From the NCBI RefSeq assembly GCF_019192735.1, contig NZ_JAHTKP010000036.1, forward strand, positions 17,104 to 81,103: a DNA stretch of 64,000 nt, in the 5' to 3' direction. The notes beneath the pieces were generated by a model. It saw only the letters and a list, made by a program, of their open reading frames with translations, did no database searches and was not told the origin of the DNA. Position numbers and translations under genes: made by a program. Below are positions 1-8,187 of this stretch, in pieces. The DNA is from Kitasatospora aureofaciens (lineage in GTDB: Bacteria > Actinomycetota > Actinomycetes > Streptomycetales > Streptomycetaceae). Every line of letters begins with the position of its first letter. Within the stretch, counting starts at the first letter, position 1.

Positions 1-68
1 CTGCCGCGCCCGTAGTAGGCCGCGGTGCCGGCGAACAATGTGTCGTCCCACGTCCAGCCGTCCGTCAT
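1..68 (-). CDS. Class I SAM methyltransferase, N-terminal fragment (cut by window edge)
   Basis: Only the first 22 or so codons lie inside the window, on the minus strand and running off the left edge. The peptide begins MTDGWTWDDTLFAGTAAYYG, which resembles the opening of a common streptomycete SAM-dependent methyltransferase family (W-x-W-D-x-T-L-F-x-G-x-A-x-Y-Y). A strong Shine-Dalgarno sequence (AAGGAGGG) lies about 12 nt before the ATG. The SAM-binding motif would be beyond the edge, so the call rests on the N-terminus alone. It is divergent from the DinB gene. Confidence 0.5.
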   Translation of the reverse strand, partial: MTDGWTWDDTLFAGTAAYYGRG

Positions 69-173
69 GGCCGTTGCGCCGCCCTCCTTGAGAACCCTCA
101 ACTGCTGTGATCCTGCCAGGCCTTCAAGGCCAAAAGCGGTGGACAGGCTTCGTACGATCACCAGACTGGGCCC

Positions 174-761
174 ATGACCGCCACCGACCCCAAGGCCGAC
201 CTCCGGATCTACCTCCAGGACGCCCGCGACGCCCTGCTCTGGAAGCTCGACGGCCTCTCCGAGTACGACCTCCGCCGCCCCCTCACCGCCACCGGCACCA
301 ACCTGCTGGGCCTGGTCAAGCACGTCACCGGCGCCGAAGCCCTCTACTTCGGCGACACCTTCGGACGGCCTTTCGGCGAACCCACCCCGCTCTGGATCAC
401 CGGTGACGCCGAGCCGAACGCCGACCTCTGGGCCCGCGCCGACGAGACCACGGCGGACATCGTCGGACGGTACCGCCGGGTCTGGGCCCACGCCGACGCG
501 ACGATCGAGGCGCTGCCGCTCGACGCGATCGGGGAGATGCCGTTCGGGCAGCGCTCGAAGCAGACCCTCCACCGGGTCCTGGTCCACATGATCGCCGAAA
601 CCCACCGCCACGTCGGCCACGCCGACCTCGTCCGCGAACTCGTCGACGGCACCACCGGCCAACGCCCCGACGGCACCAACACCGCCCCCGGCGACGCCAC
701 GTGGTGGGCGGCCCACCGCGCCCGCGTCGAACAGGCTGCCCGGGAGGCCGCCCGAGGTTAG
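174..761 (+). CDS. DinB-like (DUF664) four-helix protein
   Basis: The product is 195 aa, the usual size for the actinobacterial DUF664 branch of the DinB/YfiT-like four-helix bundle superfamily. Members are predicted metal-dependent enzymes, some using mycothiol. The N-terminal half has the helix carrying LLGLVKHVTGAEALYFGDTF, with the first His of the expected metal triad, and the C-terminal half has LHRVLVHMIAETHRHVGHADL, which supplies the other His residues. The ATG is used because the family signature starts soon after it. It stands alone, divergent from the methyltransferase fragment. Its last Gly codon and TAG stop form the first unit of a 15-bp tandem repeat. The substrate is unknown. 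Confidence 0.8.
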   Translation: MTATDPKADLRIYLQDARDALLWKLDGLSEYDLRRPLTATGTNLLGLVKHVTGAEALYFGDTFGRPFGEPTPLWITGDAEPNADLWARADETTADIVGRYRRVWAHADATIEALPLDAIGEMPFGQRSKQTLHRVLVHMIAETHRHVGHADLVRELVDGTTGQRPDGTNTAPGDATWWAAHRARVEQAAREAARG

Positions 762-815
762 GTGACCTCGGGTCAAGTGAGCTCAGGTCAGGTGAGCTCG
801 GGTCAGGTGACCTCG
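756..815. repeat. 15-bp tandem repeat x4 anchored on the DinB stop codon
   Basis: Four 15-bp units run 756-770, 771-785, 786-800 and 801-815. The core is GGTCAGGTGAGCTC plus one base, and the units differ by a few substitutions. The first unit reads GGT-TAG and so contains the last codon and stop of the DinB gene. The fourth contains the stop of the convergent broken gene. It is one of about fourteen stop-anchored repeats in the window. Confidence 0.9.
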
Positions 816-1106
816 GCGTCGGGTGCCAGCCGGAGGCCGGCGGTGGCGAGGAAGTCGGCGAGTCCGATGGAGCCGCCGCCGGTGCCGTCGTCCCATTCCA
901 CCCAGAGTTCGCGGCCTTCGCCGTCCCAGGTGTGTTGACGTAACCGGTGAGCGGAACCTCCGGCGGGTCGTCGGTGACGGTGACGTGGCCGAACTCCACC
1001 ATCGAGTAGGGCCGGTGGGGCTCGTCGAGCCTGGGACGGCGAGTTCCTTGTCGTCGGTGTCGTAGGTGTCGACGGTGTCCGGCCCGGCATCCTCATGACG
1101 TCGCAT
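803..1106 (-). pseudogene. Small gene broken by two frameshifts
   Basis: Three consecutive minus-strand frames together read as one sensible protein of about 100 aa. It opens MRRHEDAGPDTVDTYDTDDK after a GGGTGGGGGG ribosome-binding site. Near 1025 it must change frame to continue LDEPHRPYSMVEFGHVTVTD and a GYVN segment. Near 935 it changes again to HTWDGEGRELWVEWDDGTGG and ends PDAEVT-stop. Each segment has ordinary composition only in its own frame. Either the gene has decayed or the assembly has two indels. I do not recognise the family. The final stop lies inside the 15-bp repeat array. Confidence 0.6.
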
Positions 1107-1180
1107 CCCCCCACCCTGATCGGGCCCGGGCACCCCCGCAACGGGATTGGACGGGCGGCGCTGCGGCGGCGGCCCGAAGC

Positions 1181-1645
1181 CTAGACGTGCCGGCGGGCGG
1201 TCTCGACGAAGGTGTCGATCGCCTCCCGGCTGGCGTCCCGGCGGGCGACGACGTCCGGTCGGTCGGCCGCGCGGTCGATGGTGCCGATCTTCGTGAAGAC
1301 GTCGGCCGCGACGGCCAGCAGTTCCCGGTCGTCGGTGATCAGCTGGAGTCGGAACAGGGCGTGCTGGGCGTTGGAGCGGGTCTCGAACGACAGCCTGCGC
1401 AGGGCGACTTCGTCGTCGGCGTCGCGGTCCTCGTGCTCGCAGAACCAGTGGTGCAGCATGGCCTGGCGGAATTCGACGAGCAGTCCGGCGTAGGTGCCGT
1501 AGACGTCCAGCCGTTCCTGGCGCAGCCGCTCCAGGCGGGTGTTGTGCTCCGTGCGCCGTGCGGAGCGCTGCTGGAAGACGTGTGTCACCGTCGAGCCCAG
1601 CAGTGTGCCGAGGACCGCGATGATGCTCGTGACTATGGCGTCCAT
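1181..1645 (-). CDS. Membrane-anchored hypothetical protein
   Basis: The product is 154 aa from the ATG at 1645. That start is preferred to the one at 1684, which would run into the divergent gene. Residues 1-22 (MDAIVTSIIAVLGTLLGSTV) form one transmembrane segment. A positively charged stretch follows (QQRSARRTEHNTRLERLRQ), then a largely helical cytoplasmic domain rich in Arg and Glu. The shape, one short N-terminal anchor and a helical body, is common among small streptomycete proteins of unknown role. The start is 37 bp from that of the divergent zinc-ribbon gene, so the two probably share a promoter region. No function is assigned. Confidence 0.6.
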   Translation of the reverse strand: MDAIVTSIIAVLGTLLGSTVTHVFQQRSARRTEHNTRLERLRQERLDVYGTYAGLLVEFRQAMLHHWFCEHEDRDADDEVALRRLSFETRSNAQHALFRLQLITDDRELLAVAADVFTKIGTIDRAADRPDVVARRDASREAIDTFVETARRHV

Positions 1646-1682
1646 GGGGGACCATGCAACCAGACGTCCTAGGCTCCCGGGC

Positions 1683-2609
1683 ATGACGACGCAGGGCGTG
1701 GAGCTGGCCGTCCGGTGTGACGAGTGCGGGGGGACGGCTGCGCGGTGGGTCGGGCAGTTCGTCCAGGGGCGGGAGTTGTGGTGGGACTCCGAGCTGTCGT
1801 GCCCGCACTGCGGGGCGGGCCGGTGTGAGCATGCGGGCCCGGGGCCGGCGCCGGAGGCGGTCCGGGAGGCGCTGCTGACGACGCACGGACCGGCCCGGTT
1901 GCGCCCGGCCGCGGGGGCGGTCGGCGCGGTGGCCGCACTGCGGGCGTTCCGCGAGGATCCGGGCGTCTCGCTCGGCCGGGCGCGCGAAGTGCTCAGCGAG
2001 TTCCGGGAGTTCGGCCTGACTGGGACGGCCGTCGAGATGGCGCTCCTGCAGCTGCGGTTGCGTGATCACGGCGTCCCGGCGGACATGGCGCCCGGCCCGG
2101 GCCGGGCGTACCGGTACGTGGGGCCGCCCGAGTTGTGGCGCCGCGGCGGCGGTCCGGGCGGCCAACTGCTCCGGACGTCGGCCGAGTTCGCCGCCTGGAT
2201 GGGCGCGCGGACGGCGGCAGAGCTCGCGGAGCCGTTCACCTTCACCGTCGGCCTCGCCGGCTTCCTGCGGCTCGCCCCGCGCCGAAGCGAGCATGTTGAC
2301 TGCGCGGGCGGCGCGTTGGTGCTGAGTGCCGGGGAGGTCGGGTTCCGCCGGGAGGGCGGCGGCTGGGCGGTGGAGGAGGTCAGCAACCAGTCCACCGGCT
2401 ACTGCCCGGACGTCGCGTCCTGGCCCGCCGTCGCCGCCGCGCTGGACCGGATCGGGGTGCACCGCCCGGGCGGGTTCACGCATGAGGTGGTGTTCCGCCG
2501 CTGTCCGGGGTGCGGACGGAACAACATCGTCCGCGAAGGGCACTTCGTCTGTGTCTTCTGCGACGACGACCTGCCCGCGTACTGGAACGTCGATGGCGGA
2601 GTGTCCTAG
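1683..2609 (+). CDS. Zinc-ribbon protein of unknown function
   Basis: A 308-aa protein with two Cys pairs at each end. The N-terminal ribbon reads CDECGG near residue 11 and CPHCGAGRC near residue 40. The C-terminal ribbon reads CPGCGRNN followed by CVFCDDD in the last 35 residues. The middle (about residues 60-125) looks like a ribosomal-protein-L7/L12-like helical stretch, GVSLGRAREVLSEFREFGL. The C-terminal region, with EEVSNQSTGYCPDVASW and PGGFTHEV, recurs in many actinobacterial proteins without an assigned role. It precedes the SUKH-4 gene by 38 bp and may be co-transcribed with it, which hints at an immunity or housekeeping partner role, but this is inference. Confidence 0.6.
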   Translation: MTTQGVELAVRCDECGGTAARWVGQFVQGRELWWDSELSCPHCGAGRCEHAGPGPAPEAVREALLTTHGPARLRPAAGAVGAVAALRAFREDPGVSLGRAREVLSEFREFGLTGTAVEMALLQLRLRDHGVPADMAPGPGRAYRYVGPPELWRRGGGPGGQLLRTSAEFAAWMGARTAAELAEPFTFTVGLAGFLRLAPRRSEHVDCAGGALVLSAGEVGFRREGGGWAVEEVSNQSTGYCPDVASWPAVAAALDRIGVHRPGGFTHEVVFRRCPGCGRNNIVREGHFVCVFCDDDLPAYWNVDGGVS

Positions 2610-2647
2610 CGGCCTTCTGCAGACGGGCCCCAGGGGCCGGTACGGGT

Positions 2648-3889
2648 GTGTCAGCGGTGGCCGCTAGGGTCGGGGGAGGTCAGGGGTCGTTCGGCGAGGG
2701 GTGTGGTCGCGTGGGGTACGGGCGGGTGGCGGCCGGGGAGCTGCCGGCAGAGGTGCTGCACGCGGGCAGCCGGGAGTTCCTGGTGCGGGAGGGGCTGCCT
2801 GCGGCGGGGGCGTTCCTGGACTTCGGGCGGCTGGGTGCCGGGCCGTTGGAGCCGCTGGACCGGCTGGATCCGCTGCACGGCATACCGGAGGCCGGGCGGC
2901 TGTTCGTGCTGGGCGAGACGGAGTACTGCGCGCATTTCGCGAGCTCCGGCAATCCGGTACTGCTGGACGGCGTGACCGGCGAGGTATTCCTGGCCAAGGT
3001 GGTCGGCGGCCGGCTGGAGCGGGACGTACTGGCCTCGGACCTGCCCGCGCTGGCCGCGCTGGTGCGGGAGGTCGAGCGGGTGGCCGAGGACGCCCGGCGG
3101 CTGGACGCGCGGGACGGGCGGCGCGGGCCGGCCGTCATGGCCGAGGTGATGCTGACGGCCGACCGGCGGTTGCGGGAGCTGGATCCGGGACTGTTCGGCC
3201 GGCCGGACGTGCCGCCCGCGCACTGGGGCACGGCGCTGCTGGTGCGGGCGCTGGGCTGGGGTGCGCTGCCGGGCGGTCCGGACGGGCCCGCGTACGAGAT
3301 CGGCGCGGAGCTGGTGGCGGAGATCGCGACGCTGTCGGACGAGGGCCTGGTGCGCCGCTACCGGCCGGAGGAACTGCCGCCGGGGCTGCGGCACGAGCCG
3401 ACGCGGCGGCTGCTGACGGAGATCGGCCTGCCGCTGGGCGGGGCGATGTTCGGGGTGTCCGAGGAGCCACTGGTGACCATGGCGGAGGCGTATCCCGAGT
3501 ACTTCGACGGTGAGGAGGAGCGCCCGTACCAGCGGGACTTCCTGGCGCTCGGGCACTGGCCGACGGACCTGACGATCGCCCTGGACGGGGTGACCGGCCG
3601 CCTGGAGCTGCCGGACTGGTACGACGACGGCCACCCGGAGGCCTACCTCAACCGCGACCTGTCGGCCCTGCTCTACGCGCTGTGGACGTACGAACGGCTG
3701 CGCGCCGAGTGGGAGCGGTGGGACTACGGGCTGGGCCGCGACACCTGGGCGGTGTTCGACCCGCAGTCGCTGCTGAGCACCGCGGTGGACGGCGTCGTGG
3801 AGGCCGTCGACCCGGAGGCGTTCGCCACGCCGGGGCGCTCGTGGCGGCTGCTCGCCGAGGACGGGCACATGGGCGGTCTGCTGGGCTGA
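2648..3889 (+). CDS. Tandem SUKH-4 family immunity-like protein
   Basis: About 413 aa made of two SUKH-4-like halves. The first holds FASSGNPVLLDGVTGEVFLA. The second has LRHEPTRRLLTEIGLPL, ALGHWPTDLTIALDGVTGRL and a C-terminal WRLLAEDGHMGG. SUKH proteins (SMI1/KNR4 superfamily) are typically immunity proteins of polymorphic toxins. No toxin gene is adjacent, so this may be an orphan immunity gene or a housekeeping paralogue. The start is uncertain. GTG at 2648 is chosen because an AGGGG sequence precedes it and the family usually begins 15-20 residues before the FGEG-like motif. The stop codon begins a degenerate 23-24 bp repeat. Confidence 0.7.
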   Translation: MSAVAARVGGGQGSFGEGCGRVGYGRVAAGELPAEVLHAGSREFLVREGLPAAGAFLDFGRLGAGPLEPLDRLDPLHGIPEAGRLFVLGETEYCAHFASSGNPVLLDGVTGEVFLAKVVGGRLERDVLASDLPALAALVREVERVAEDARRLDARDGRRGPAVMAEVMLTADRRLRELDPGLFGRPDVPPAHWGTALLVRALGWGALPGGPDGPAYEIGAELVAEIATLSDEGLVRRYRPEELPPGLRHEPTRRLLTEIGLPLGGAMFGVSEEPLVTMAEAYPEYFDGEEERPYQRDFLALGHWPTDLTIALDGVTGRLELPDWYDDGHPEAYLNRDLSALLYALWTYERLRAEWERWDYGLGRDTWAVFDPQSLLSTAVDGVVEAVDPEAFATPGRSWRLLAEDGHMGGLLG

Positions 3890-4019
3890 GCCGGGGCGCT
3901 GCGGAAGGGCTCGGGGGCTGCTTCGGAAAGGCTCGGGGCGGTACGGGCACAAGGCTCGGGGCGGTACGGGCACAAGGCTCGGGGCGGTACGGGCACAAGG
4001 CTCGGGGCGGTGCGGACAC
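3883..4019. repeat. 23-24 bp tandem repeat x6 starting at the SUKH stop
   Basis: The last four units are 23 bp each: 3928-3950, 3951-3973 and 3974-3996 are identical, and 3997-4019 diverges slightly. The core is AAGGCTCGGGGCGGTACGGG plus CAC. Two more degenerate units lie at 3883-3906 and 3907-3929, in a shifted register. The first contains the TGA stop of the SUKH-4 gene. The array fills the spacer towards the next gene. Confidence 0.85.
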
Positions 4020-4125
4020 GAAGGGCGGGCGCCTCGCCGTGCCTTCGACGCGCCCTCGTTGTGCCCTCGTCGGCACGGGCGGAGCCGGGCCGTTCCGGCC
4101 TGCCGGCGGCCGGTACGCTGCCCCG

Positions 4126-4503
4126 GTGACGAACATCCGTACGGCGGCCGCGCGAAGACGGGCGGTCCTGCTCGGGAGCGGCGCCGCGCTCTCGCTCGCG
4201 GGCGCGGGCGTGGTGTACGGGGTGCTGTACGTACGGTCGCTGGACTTCGACGAGCGCTGCGAGCGGGGTCTGGTGTCCGGCGGCGGGCAGCTGCTGGAGA
4301 CGGGCGCCTCGTGGCTGCCGCCGGACGCGTGGTGCCGGTTCGAGGACGGGAGCGTGTCCACCACCCCGTTCTGGGCGCTGCTGCTGTTCTACGCCCTGCT
4401 GACCGCCGCCCTCTGGGCGCTGACGGCGCTGGCGCGGGCCCGGAACCCGCAGCCGCGGCCCGGGCTGGACTGGCAGCCGGGGCGGCGCGGGCCGGGCTGG
4501 TAG
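4126..4503 (+). CDS. Small membrane protein with two transmembrane segments
   Basis: A 125-aa protein beginning at GTG 4126. A TACGCT sequence ends 7 nt before this start and no ribosome-binding site is visible, so translation may be leaderless. Residues 10-30 (AVLLGSGAALSLAGAGVVYG) and about 83-105 (FWALLLFYALLTAALWALTA) are hydrophobic. The region between them is likely extracellular and contains three Cys residues (ERCERG, DAWCRF). A tail rich in Gly, Pro and Arg follows. No family is recognised. The stop sits in a repeated CTGGTAGCC element shared with the spacer, and the gene is convergent with the MFS exporter. Confidence 0.6.
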   Translation: MTNIRTAAARRRAVLLGSGAALSLAGAGVVYGVLYVRSLDFDERCERGLVSGGGQLLETGASWLPPDAWCRFEDGSVSTTPFWALLLFYALLTAALWALTALARARNPQPRPGLDWQPGRRGPGW

Positions 4504-4570
4504 CCGGGGGCGGGGGCGGGGGCGGACTGGTAGCCGGTGCCCGGGACGGCCTGGTAGACGCTGGTAGCCG
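4497..4570. repeat. Dispersed CTGGTAG repeat around a stop codon
   Basis: CTGGTAGCCG or CTGGTAGACG occurs at 4497, 4527, 4551 and 4561. The first copy contains the TAG stop of the small membrane protein. A related CTGGCAGCCG lies just inside the gene. Unit spacing is irregular (30, 24 and 10 bp). The array ends 2 bp before the stop of the convergent MFS gene. Confidence 0.75.
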
Positions 4571-4571
4571 C

Positions 4572-5864
4572 CTACTGCTTTGCCGAGGTGACGGGTTCCG
4601 CGGCGGACGACGTGAACACCGGGGCGGCCTCGACCTCCGGAAGCCGTCGGCGGCTGCGGATCGGGGACAGGAAGACCGGCAGGAACGCCACCGCGAGGAC
4701 GCCCCCGCCCAGCCACAACGTGGGCCGCAGGCCGAGGAGTTCGCCGAACAGTCCGGAGAGCGCCGAGCCGATCGCGAGCGCCCCGGTGAGCAGGAAACGG
4801 AAGGTGGCGTTCATCCGGCCGAGCAGCGGGTCCGGGGTCATCCGCTGGCGCAGACTGACGCCGAGGACGTTGTCCACGCCGGTCTTGAACGAGACCAGCA
4901 GCCAGCCGGCCCCGGCCACGAACAGCCAGGGACCGCCGCCGATCAGCGGCACCAGCAGCCCGGCGGGCGCGATGCACAGGCCCGCCAGCCCGAGCGTGCG
5001 GCCGTAGCCGACCCGCACGGCGACCGGGCGGGCGAAGCGCGAGCCGAGTAGGGTGCCGACCCCGCCGGCCGCCCAGAACAGGCCCAACACCCCCTCGGGA
5101 AGGTGCAGTTCCCGCACGAACAGCAGCGGGAGCAGGGTGTTGACGAGCTGGAAGCCGAGGTTGTTGAGCGCGGCGGTGACGGCGAGCGCGCGCAGCTCGC
5201 GGTTGCCGAGCACGTGCCGCAGCCCTTCGGCTATCTGCGCGCCGAGACCGCTGCCGGGGCCGTCGGCGGCCGGTTCGGGGGCGGGGGTGCGGCGCAGCCC
5301 GATCAGGCGCAGCGCCGAACCGAGGTGGCTCAGCGCGGTCACGACGATCGCGAACGGCGCGGTGAGCAGCTGCACCAGCCCGCCGCCCGCGCCGCGTCCG
5401 GCAATGTTGCCGACGGCCATCAGGCTCACCACGACGGAGTTCGCCTGCACCAAGTGCTCGCGGCCGACCAGCCTGGGCAGCACGCTCTGCGAGCCGACGT
5501 CGAAGAACACCGTCGCGCAGCCGGTAAGCAGCGCGACCGCGTACAGCTGCCAGAGCGTGAGTCCGCCGAGCCACCAGGCGAGCGGGACGGACGCGTACAG
5601 CGCGGCCTTGACCAGGTCGGCAACGATCAGCACGCGGCGGTGGCGCATCCGGTCCACCCAGGCGCCGGCGGGCAGGCCGATGACCAGGAAGGCGAGCGTG
5701 CTGAGGGTGCCGAGCACGCCGATCTGTCCCGGGCCCGCGTCGAGCGCGGTGACGGCGATGAGCGGGACGGCGACGTAGCCGACGTTGGTGCCGAGTTGGG
5801 CGAGGGCGGTGGCGGTGAAGAGGGTGCGGAAGTCGGCCGCTCGCCAGAGGGAGTCGGGGCGCAT
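4572..5864 (-). CDS. MFS exporter (EntS/MFS_3-like)
   Basis: A 430-aa major facilitator protein with about 12 hydrophobic segments. It begins MRPDSLWRAADFRTLFTATA and has the loop 2-3 signature GLPAGAWVDRMRHRRVLI (family form G-x-x-x-D-R-x-x-R-R). This branch (MFS_3/EntS-like) comprises drug and siderophore exporters. The C-terminus ends in a hydrophilic tail. The start lies only 7 nt from the stop of the upstream EamA gene on the same strand, so the two probably form an operon of two exporters. If so, the divergent LysR regulator may control both. The substrate cannot be read from the sequence. Confidence 0.85.
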   Translation of the reverse strand: MRPDSLWRAADFRTLFTATALAQLGTNVGYVAVPLIAVTALDAGPGQIGVLGTLSTLAFLVIGLPAGAWVDRMRHRRVLIVADLVKAALYASVPLAWWLGGLTLWQLYAVALLTGCATVFFDVGSQSVLPRLVGREHLVQANSVVVSLMAVGNIAGRGAGGGLVQLLTAPFAIVVTALSHLGSALRLIGLRRTPAPEPAADGPGSGLGAQIAEGLRHVLGNRELRALAVTAALNNLGFQLVNTLLPLLFVRELHLPEGVLGLFWAAGGVGTLLGSRFARPVAVRVGYGRTLGLAGLCIAPAGLLVPLIGGGPWLFVAGAGWLLVSFKTGVDNVLGVSLRQRMTPDPLLGRMNATFRFLLTGALAIGSALSGLFGELLGLRPTLWLGGGVLAVAFLPVFLSPIRSRRRLPEVEAAPVFTSSAAEPVTSAKQ

Positions 5865-5871
5865 GGTCCGT

Positions 5872-6831
5872 TCAGTCGCGTGGGGCCGTGGGGGTGGTGG
5901 GGGCCGTGGGGGTGGTGGGAGCTGTGGGGGCTATGGGGACCGGCCGGTCCACCGGGGAGCGGGACGGCTGGCGGTGATGCTTCGTCAGGGAAACGCCGGC
6001 GAGCACGACGATCATTCCGGCGATCGCGCGGAACGTCAGCTCCTCGCCGAGGACGAGGGCGCCGAGCGCGGTGGAGACGACGGGCAGCAGGTAGCCGACG
6101 GTGGCGGCGCCGGTGGGGCCCTCGGTGGCGATGAGACGGTAGTTGAGGTGGAACGTGAGCCCGGTGCTGGCGATGCCGAGGACGGCGACGGCGGCGAGTC
6201 CGAGCGGGTCGGCGCTCGTGAACGAGCCCGTGGCGCCGCCGGCCGGGAGCGCGAGCGTGCTCAGTCCGGCCGCGGCGGTGAGCTGGGCGGCGGAGAGGGC
6301 GAGCGGGGCGGTGCCCGTCGCGGTGAGCGCACGGGCCATGTAGGCGTAGGCGATCGCGTAACTGACCGCCGCCCCGAGCAGGGCGAGCGCCCCCGGGCCG
6401 GACAGCCCGCCGCCCTCCCGCCACGGGGAGAAGATCAGCAGCACGCCCGCGAAGCCGAGGAGCAGCCCGCCGAAGCGCAGCGGGTCGCGGGCGCGTTCGG
6501 TCCCGAGGGCGAGGCCGATCAGCAGCGACCAGAGCGGGGTGGTCGCGTGCAGCACCCCGGCCAGGCCGGAGCCGACGCTGCGCTCGCCGTAGGCGGTGAG
6601 GAAGAACGGGAGCGCGTTGCAGAAGAACGCCGCCACCGCGAGCCGCCGCCAGACGCCGCCGCCGCGCGGGAGGCGCTGGCGGGCGGAGCGGGCGAGGAGC
6701 AGCAGGACGGCGGCGCCGAGGGCGGCGCGCAGCACGGTGATCTGGACGGGGGTGAGGCCGTGCTGGAGCGCGAGCCTGATCCAGAGGAAGCCCGAGCCCC
6801 AGAGCAGGGCGAGGACGGCCATCCGTGGCAC
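5872..6831 (-). CDS. EamA/DMT-family transporter
   Basis: A 319-aa drug/metabolite transporter with ten predicted membrane segments in two EamA repeats (for example MAVLALLWGSGFLWIRLALQ and VSYAIAYAYMARAL). GTG 6831 is the chosen start because GAAAGGAG sits 8 nt upstream and the first helix begins 4 residues later. Members export amino acids, metabolites or dyes. The last 20 or so residues are a low-complexity tail of repeated APT/TPT triplets, encoded by an 18-bp repeat next to the stop and not part of the fold. It is divergent from a LysR gene, the usual arrangement for a regulator and its target. Confidence 0.85.
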   Translation of the reverse strand: MPRMAVLALLWGSGFLWIRLALQHGLTPVQITVLRAALGAAVLLLLARSARQRLPRGGGVWRRLAVAAFFCNALPFFLTAYGERSVGSGLAGVLHATTPLWSLLIGLALGTERARDPLRFGGLLLGFAGVLLIFSPWREGGGLSGPGALALLGAAVSYAIAYAYMARALTATGTAPLALSAAQLTAAAGLSTLALPAGGATGSFTSADPLGLAAVAVLGIASTGLTFHLNYRLIATEGPTGAATVGYLLPVVSTALGALVLGEELTFRAIAGMIVVLAGVSLTKHHRQPSRSPVDRPVPIAPTAPTTPTAPTTPTAPRD

Positions 6832-6934
6832 GAGCAGGGCTCCTTTCGGCGTATCGGGGTTGCTGGGACATGGTCGCGCGGCGGGATCCGGTAGGACAAG
6901 TGAAAAGTTCTCTGCAGCCTTTAAGCTGGACTGC
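6832..6934. promoter_or_regulatory. Divergent EamA/LysR control region
   Basis: These 103 bp separate the two divergent genes and must hold both promoters. The sequence nearest the LysR gene is clearly AT-richer than its surroundings (TGAAAAGTTCTCTGCAGCC, then TTTAAGC). Half-sites of the T-N11-A type can be placed here in several registers. I cannot pick one with confidence. Confidence 0.5.
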
Positions 6935-7849
6935 ATGATGGAGACGCTCGGCTCAGCCCGCCTCGACGTCCGACGGATGCAGGTCCTGCGCGCGGTGGTG
7001 GACCACGGCTCGGTGAGCGCGGCGGCCACCGCCCTCGGCTACACCCCGTCCGCGGTGAGCCAGCAGGTGGCGGCGCTGGAGCGGGAGACCGGGACGGCGC
7101 TGCTGGAGCGCGTCGGCCGGGGGGTGCGACCGACCGCCGCCGGGCTGCTGCTCGCCGGGCACGCCGCGGTGATCGACCGGCAGGTGGCGGAGGCGGGCGC
7201 CGCACTGGCCGACCTGCGGGCGGGGTGCAGCGGCAGCCTGACCGTCCGCTACTTCGCCACGGCCGGCGCCTCGCTGGTCGCCCCGGCGGTGGCCGCGTTC
7301 CGCCGGGAGCACCCGGGTGTGCGGCTCGACCTGGGCATGACCGACCCCGAGGACCCACTCACCGAGGTGCTGGACGGCCGGGCCGATCTCGCGGTCGTGG
7401 TCCGGCCGCGGGACGCCCCGCACCCGGGCCTCCGGCTGGTCCACCTGCGCGACGACCCGTACCGCGCCGTGCTGCCGGCGGGGCACCGGCTCGCCGCGAA
7501 GCGCGTCCTGGACCTCGCCGATCTCGCGGACGAGCCATGGGTGGGCGCCGAACCGGAAGGGCCCTGCCGGGCAGCCGTCCTGGGGGCGTGCGACGCGGCC
7601 GGGTTCCGTCCGTCGGTCGCGGTGGACACCGAGGACTACGCGACCGCGCAGGGCTTCGTCGCGGCGGGCCTGGGCGTCGCGCTGGTCCCGGTCCTCGGCC
7701 TGGCGCATCGTCATCCGGGGGTCACCGTGCGGCGGGTCCGCAGCCCGGAGCCGGTGCGCGCCCTGCACGCAGCCGTACGGGAAGGCGCCTGGGGGCAGCC
7801 GGTGCTCGCCGCCCTGGTGGCCGCATTGCGGGCGGCGGCACGGCAGTAG
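6935..7849 (+). CDS. LysR-family transcriptional regulator
   Basis: A 304-aa LysR regulator. The N-terminal winged helix (residues 8-68) has MQVLRAVVDHGSVSAAATAL and GYTPSAVSQQVAALERETG, the family hallmark. The effector domain follows a linker helix (about 93-295). ATG 6935 is used, and ATG 6938 is an alternative. No ribosome-binding site is visible, so translation may be leaderless. It is divergent from the EamA exporter and so probably activates it, and possibly the MFS gene behind it, in response to a small molecule. Confidence 0.88.
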   Translation: MMETLGSARLDVRRMQVLRAVVDHGSVSAAATALGYTPSAVSQQVAALERETGTALLERVGRGVRPTAAGLLLAGHAAVIDRQVAEAGAALADLRAGCSGSLTVRYFATAGASLVAPAVAAFRREHPGVRLDLGMTDPEDPLTEVLDGRADLAVVVRPRDAPHPGLRLVHLRDDPYRAVLPAGHRLAAKRVLDLADLADEPWVGAEPEGPCRAAVLGACDAAGFRPSVAVDTEDYATAQGFVAAGLGVALVPVLGLAHRHPGVTVRRVRSPEPVRALHAAVREGAWGQPVLAALVAALRAAARQ

Positions 7850-7893
7850 GTCCCCGCGCACCGGCGAGGAGGCCGGACACTAGGGTGCCCCTC

Positions 7894-8097
7894 GTGCATG
7901 AATTGCTGCGTGTATTGCTGGTCGAAGACGATGAGTCGGTCGTGGAGTCGCTGCGGCGCGGGCTGGTTCGGTACGGGTTCACGGTCGAGTGGGTGACCAC
8001 CGGGACGGCGGCGCCGGCGGTATGGGTACGGATCTTGGACTTCACCGGGGACCTCATCGGGCCTCCTACTGCGGAGAGTTACGGTCGATTCCGGTGA
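7894..8097 (+). pseudogene. Truncated OmpR-type response-regulator receiver
   Basis: The reading frame from GTG 7894 starts HELLRVLLVEDDESVVESLR and RGLVRYGFTVEWVTTG, the first beta-alpha-beta part of an OmpR-family receiver domain. It includes the acidic pair (EDD) but stops before the phospho-acceptor Asp. After about residue 42 the sequence no longer resembles a receiver, and it ends at 8097. No DNA-binding domain or kinase follows. It is best read as the 5-prime remnant of a regulator whose body was lost by deletion between here and the DUF2332 gene. Confidence 0.65.
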
Positions 8098-8187
8098 ACT
8101 CACTCTCGCTGGGGGCGGGTTAGCACCTGCATAGCGGATGGCAAACGCGCAGACAACGATGCGTCAAATTCCTTTGGGGGAAAGGAA

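Noticed and set aside
2648..3889. Toxin-immunity locus around the tandem SUKH-4 gene
   Set aside because: No gene nearby has a recognisable toxin domain, RHS/WXG-type delivery or secretion signal, so only an orphan immunity-like protein can be claimed.
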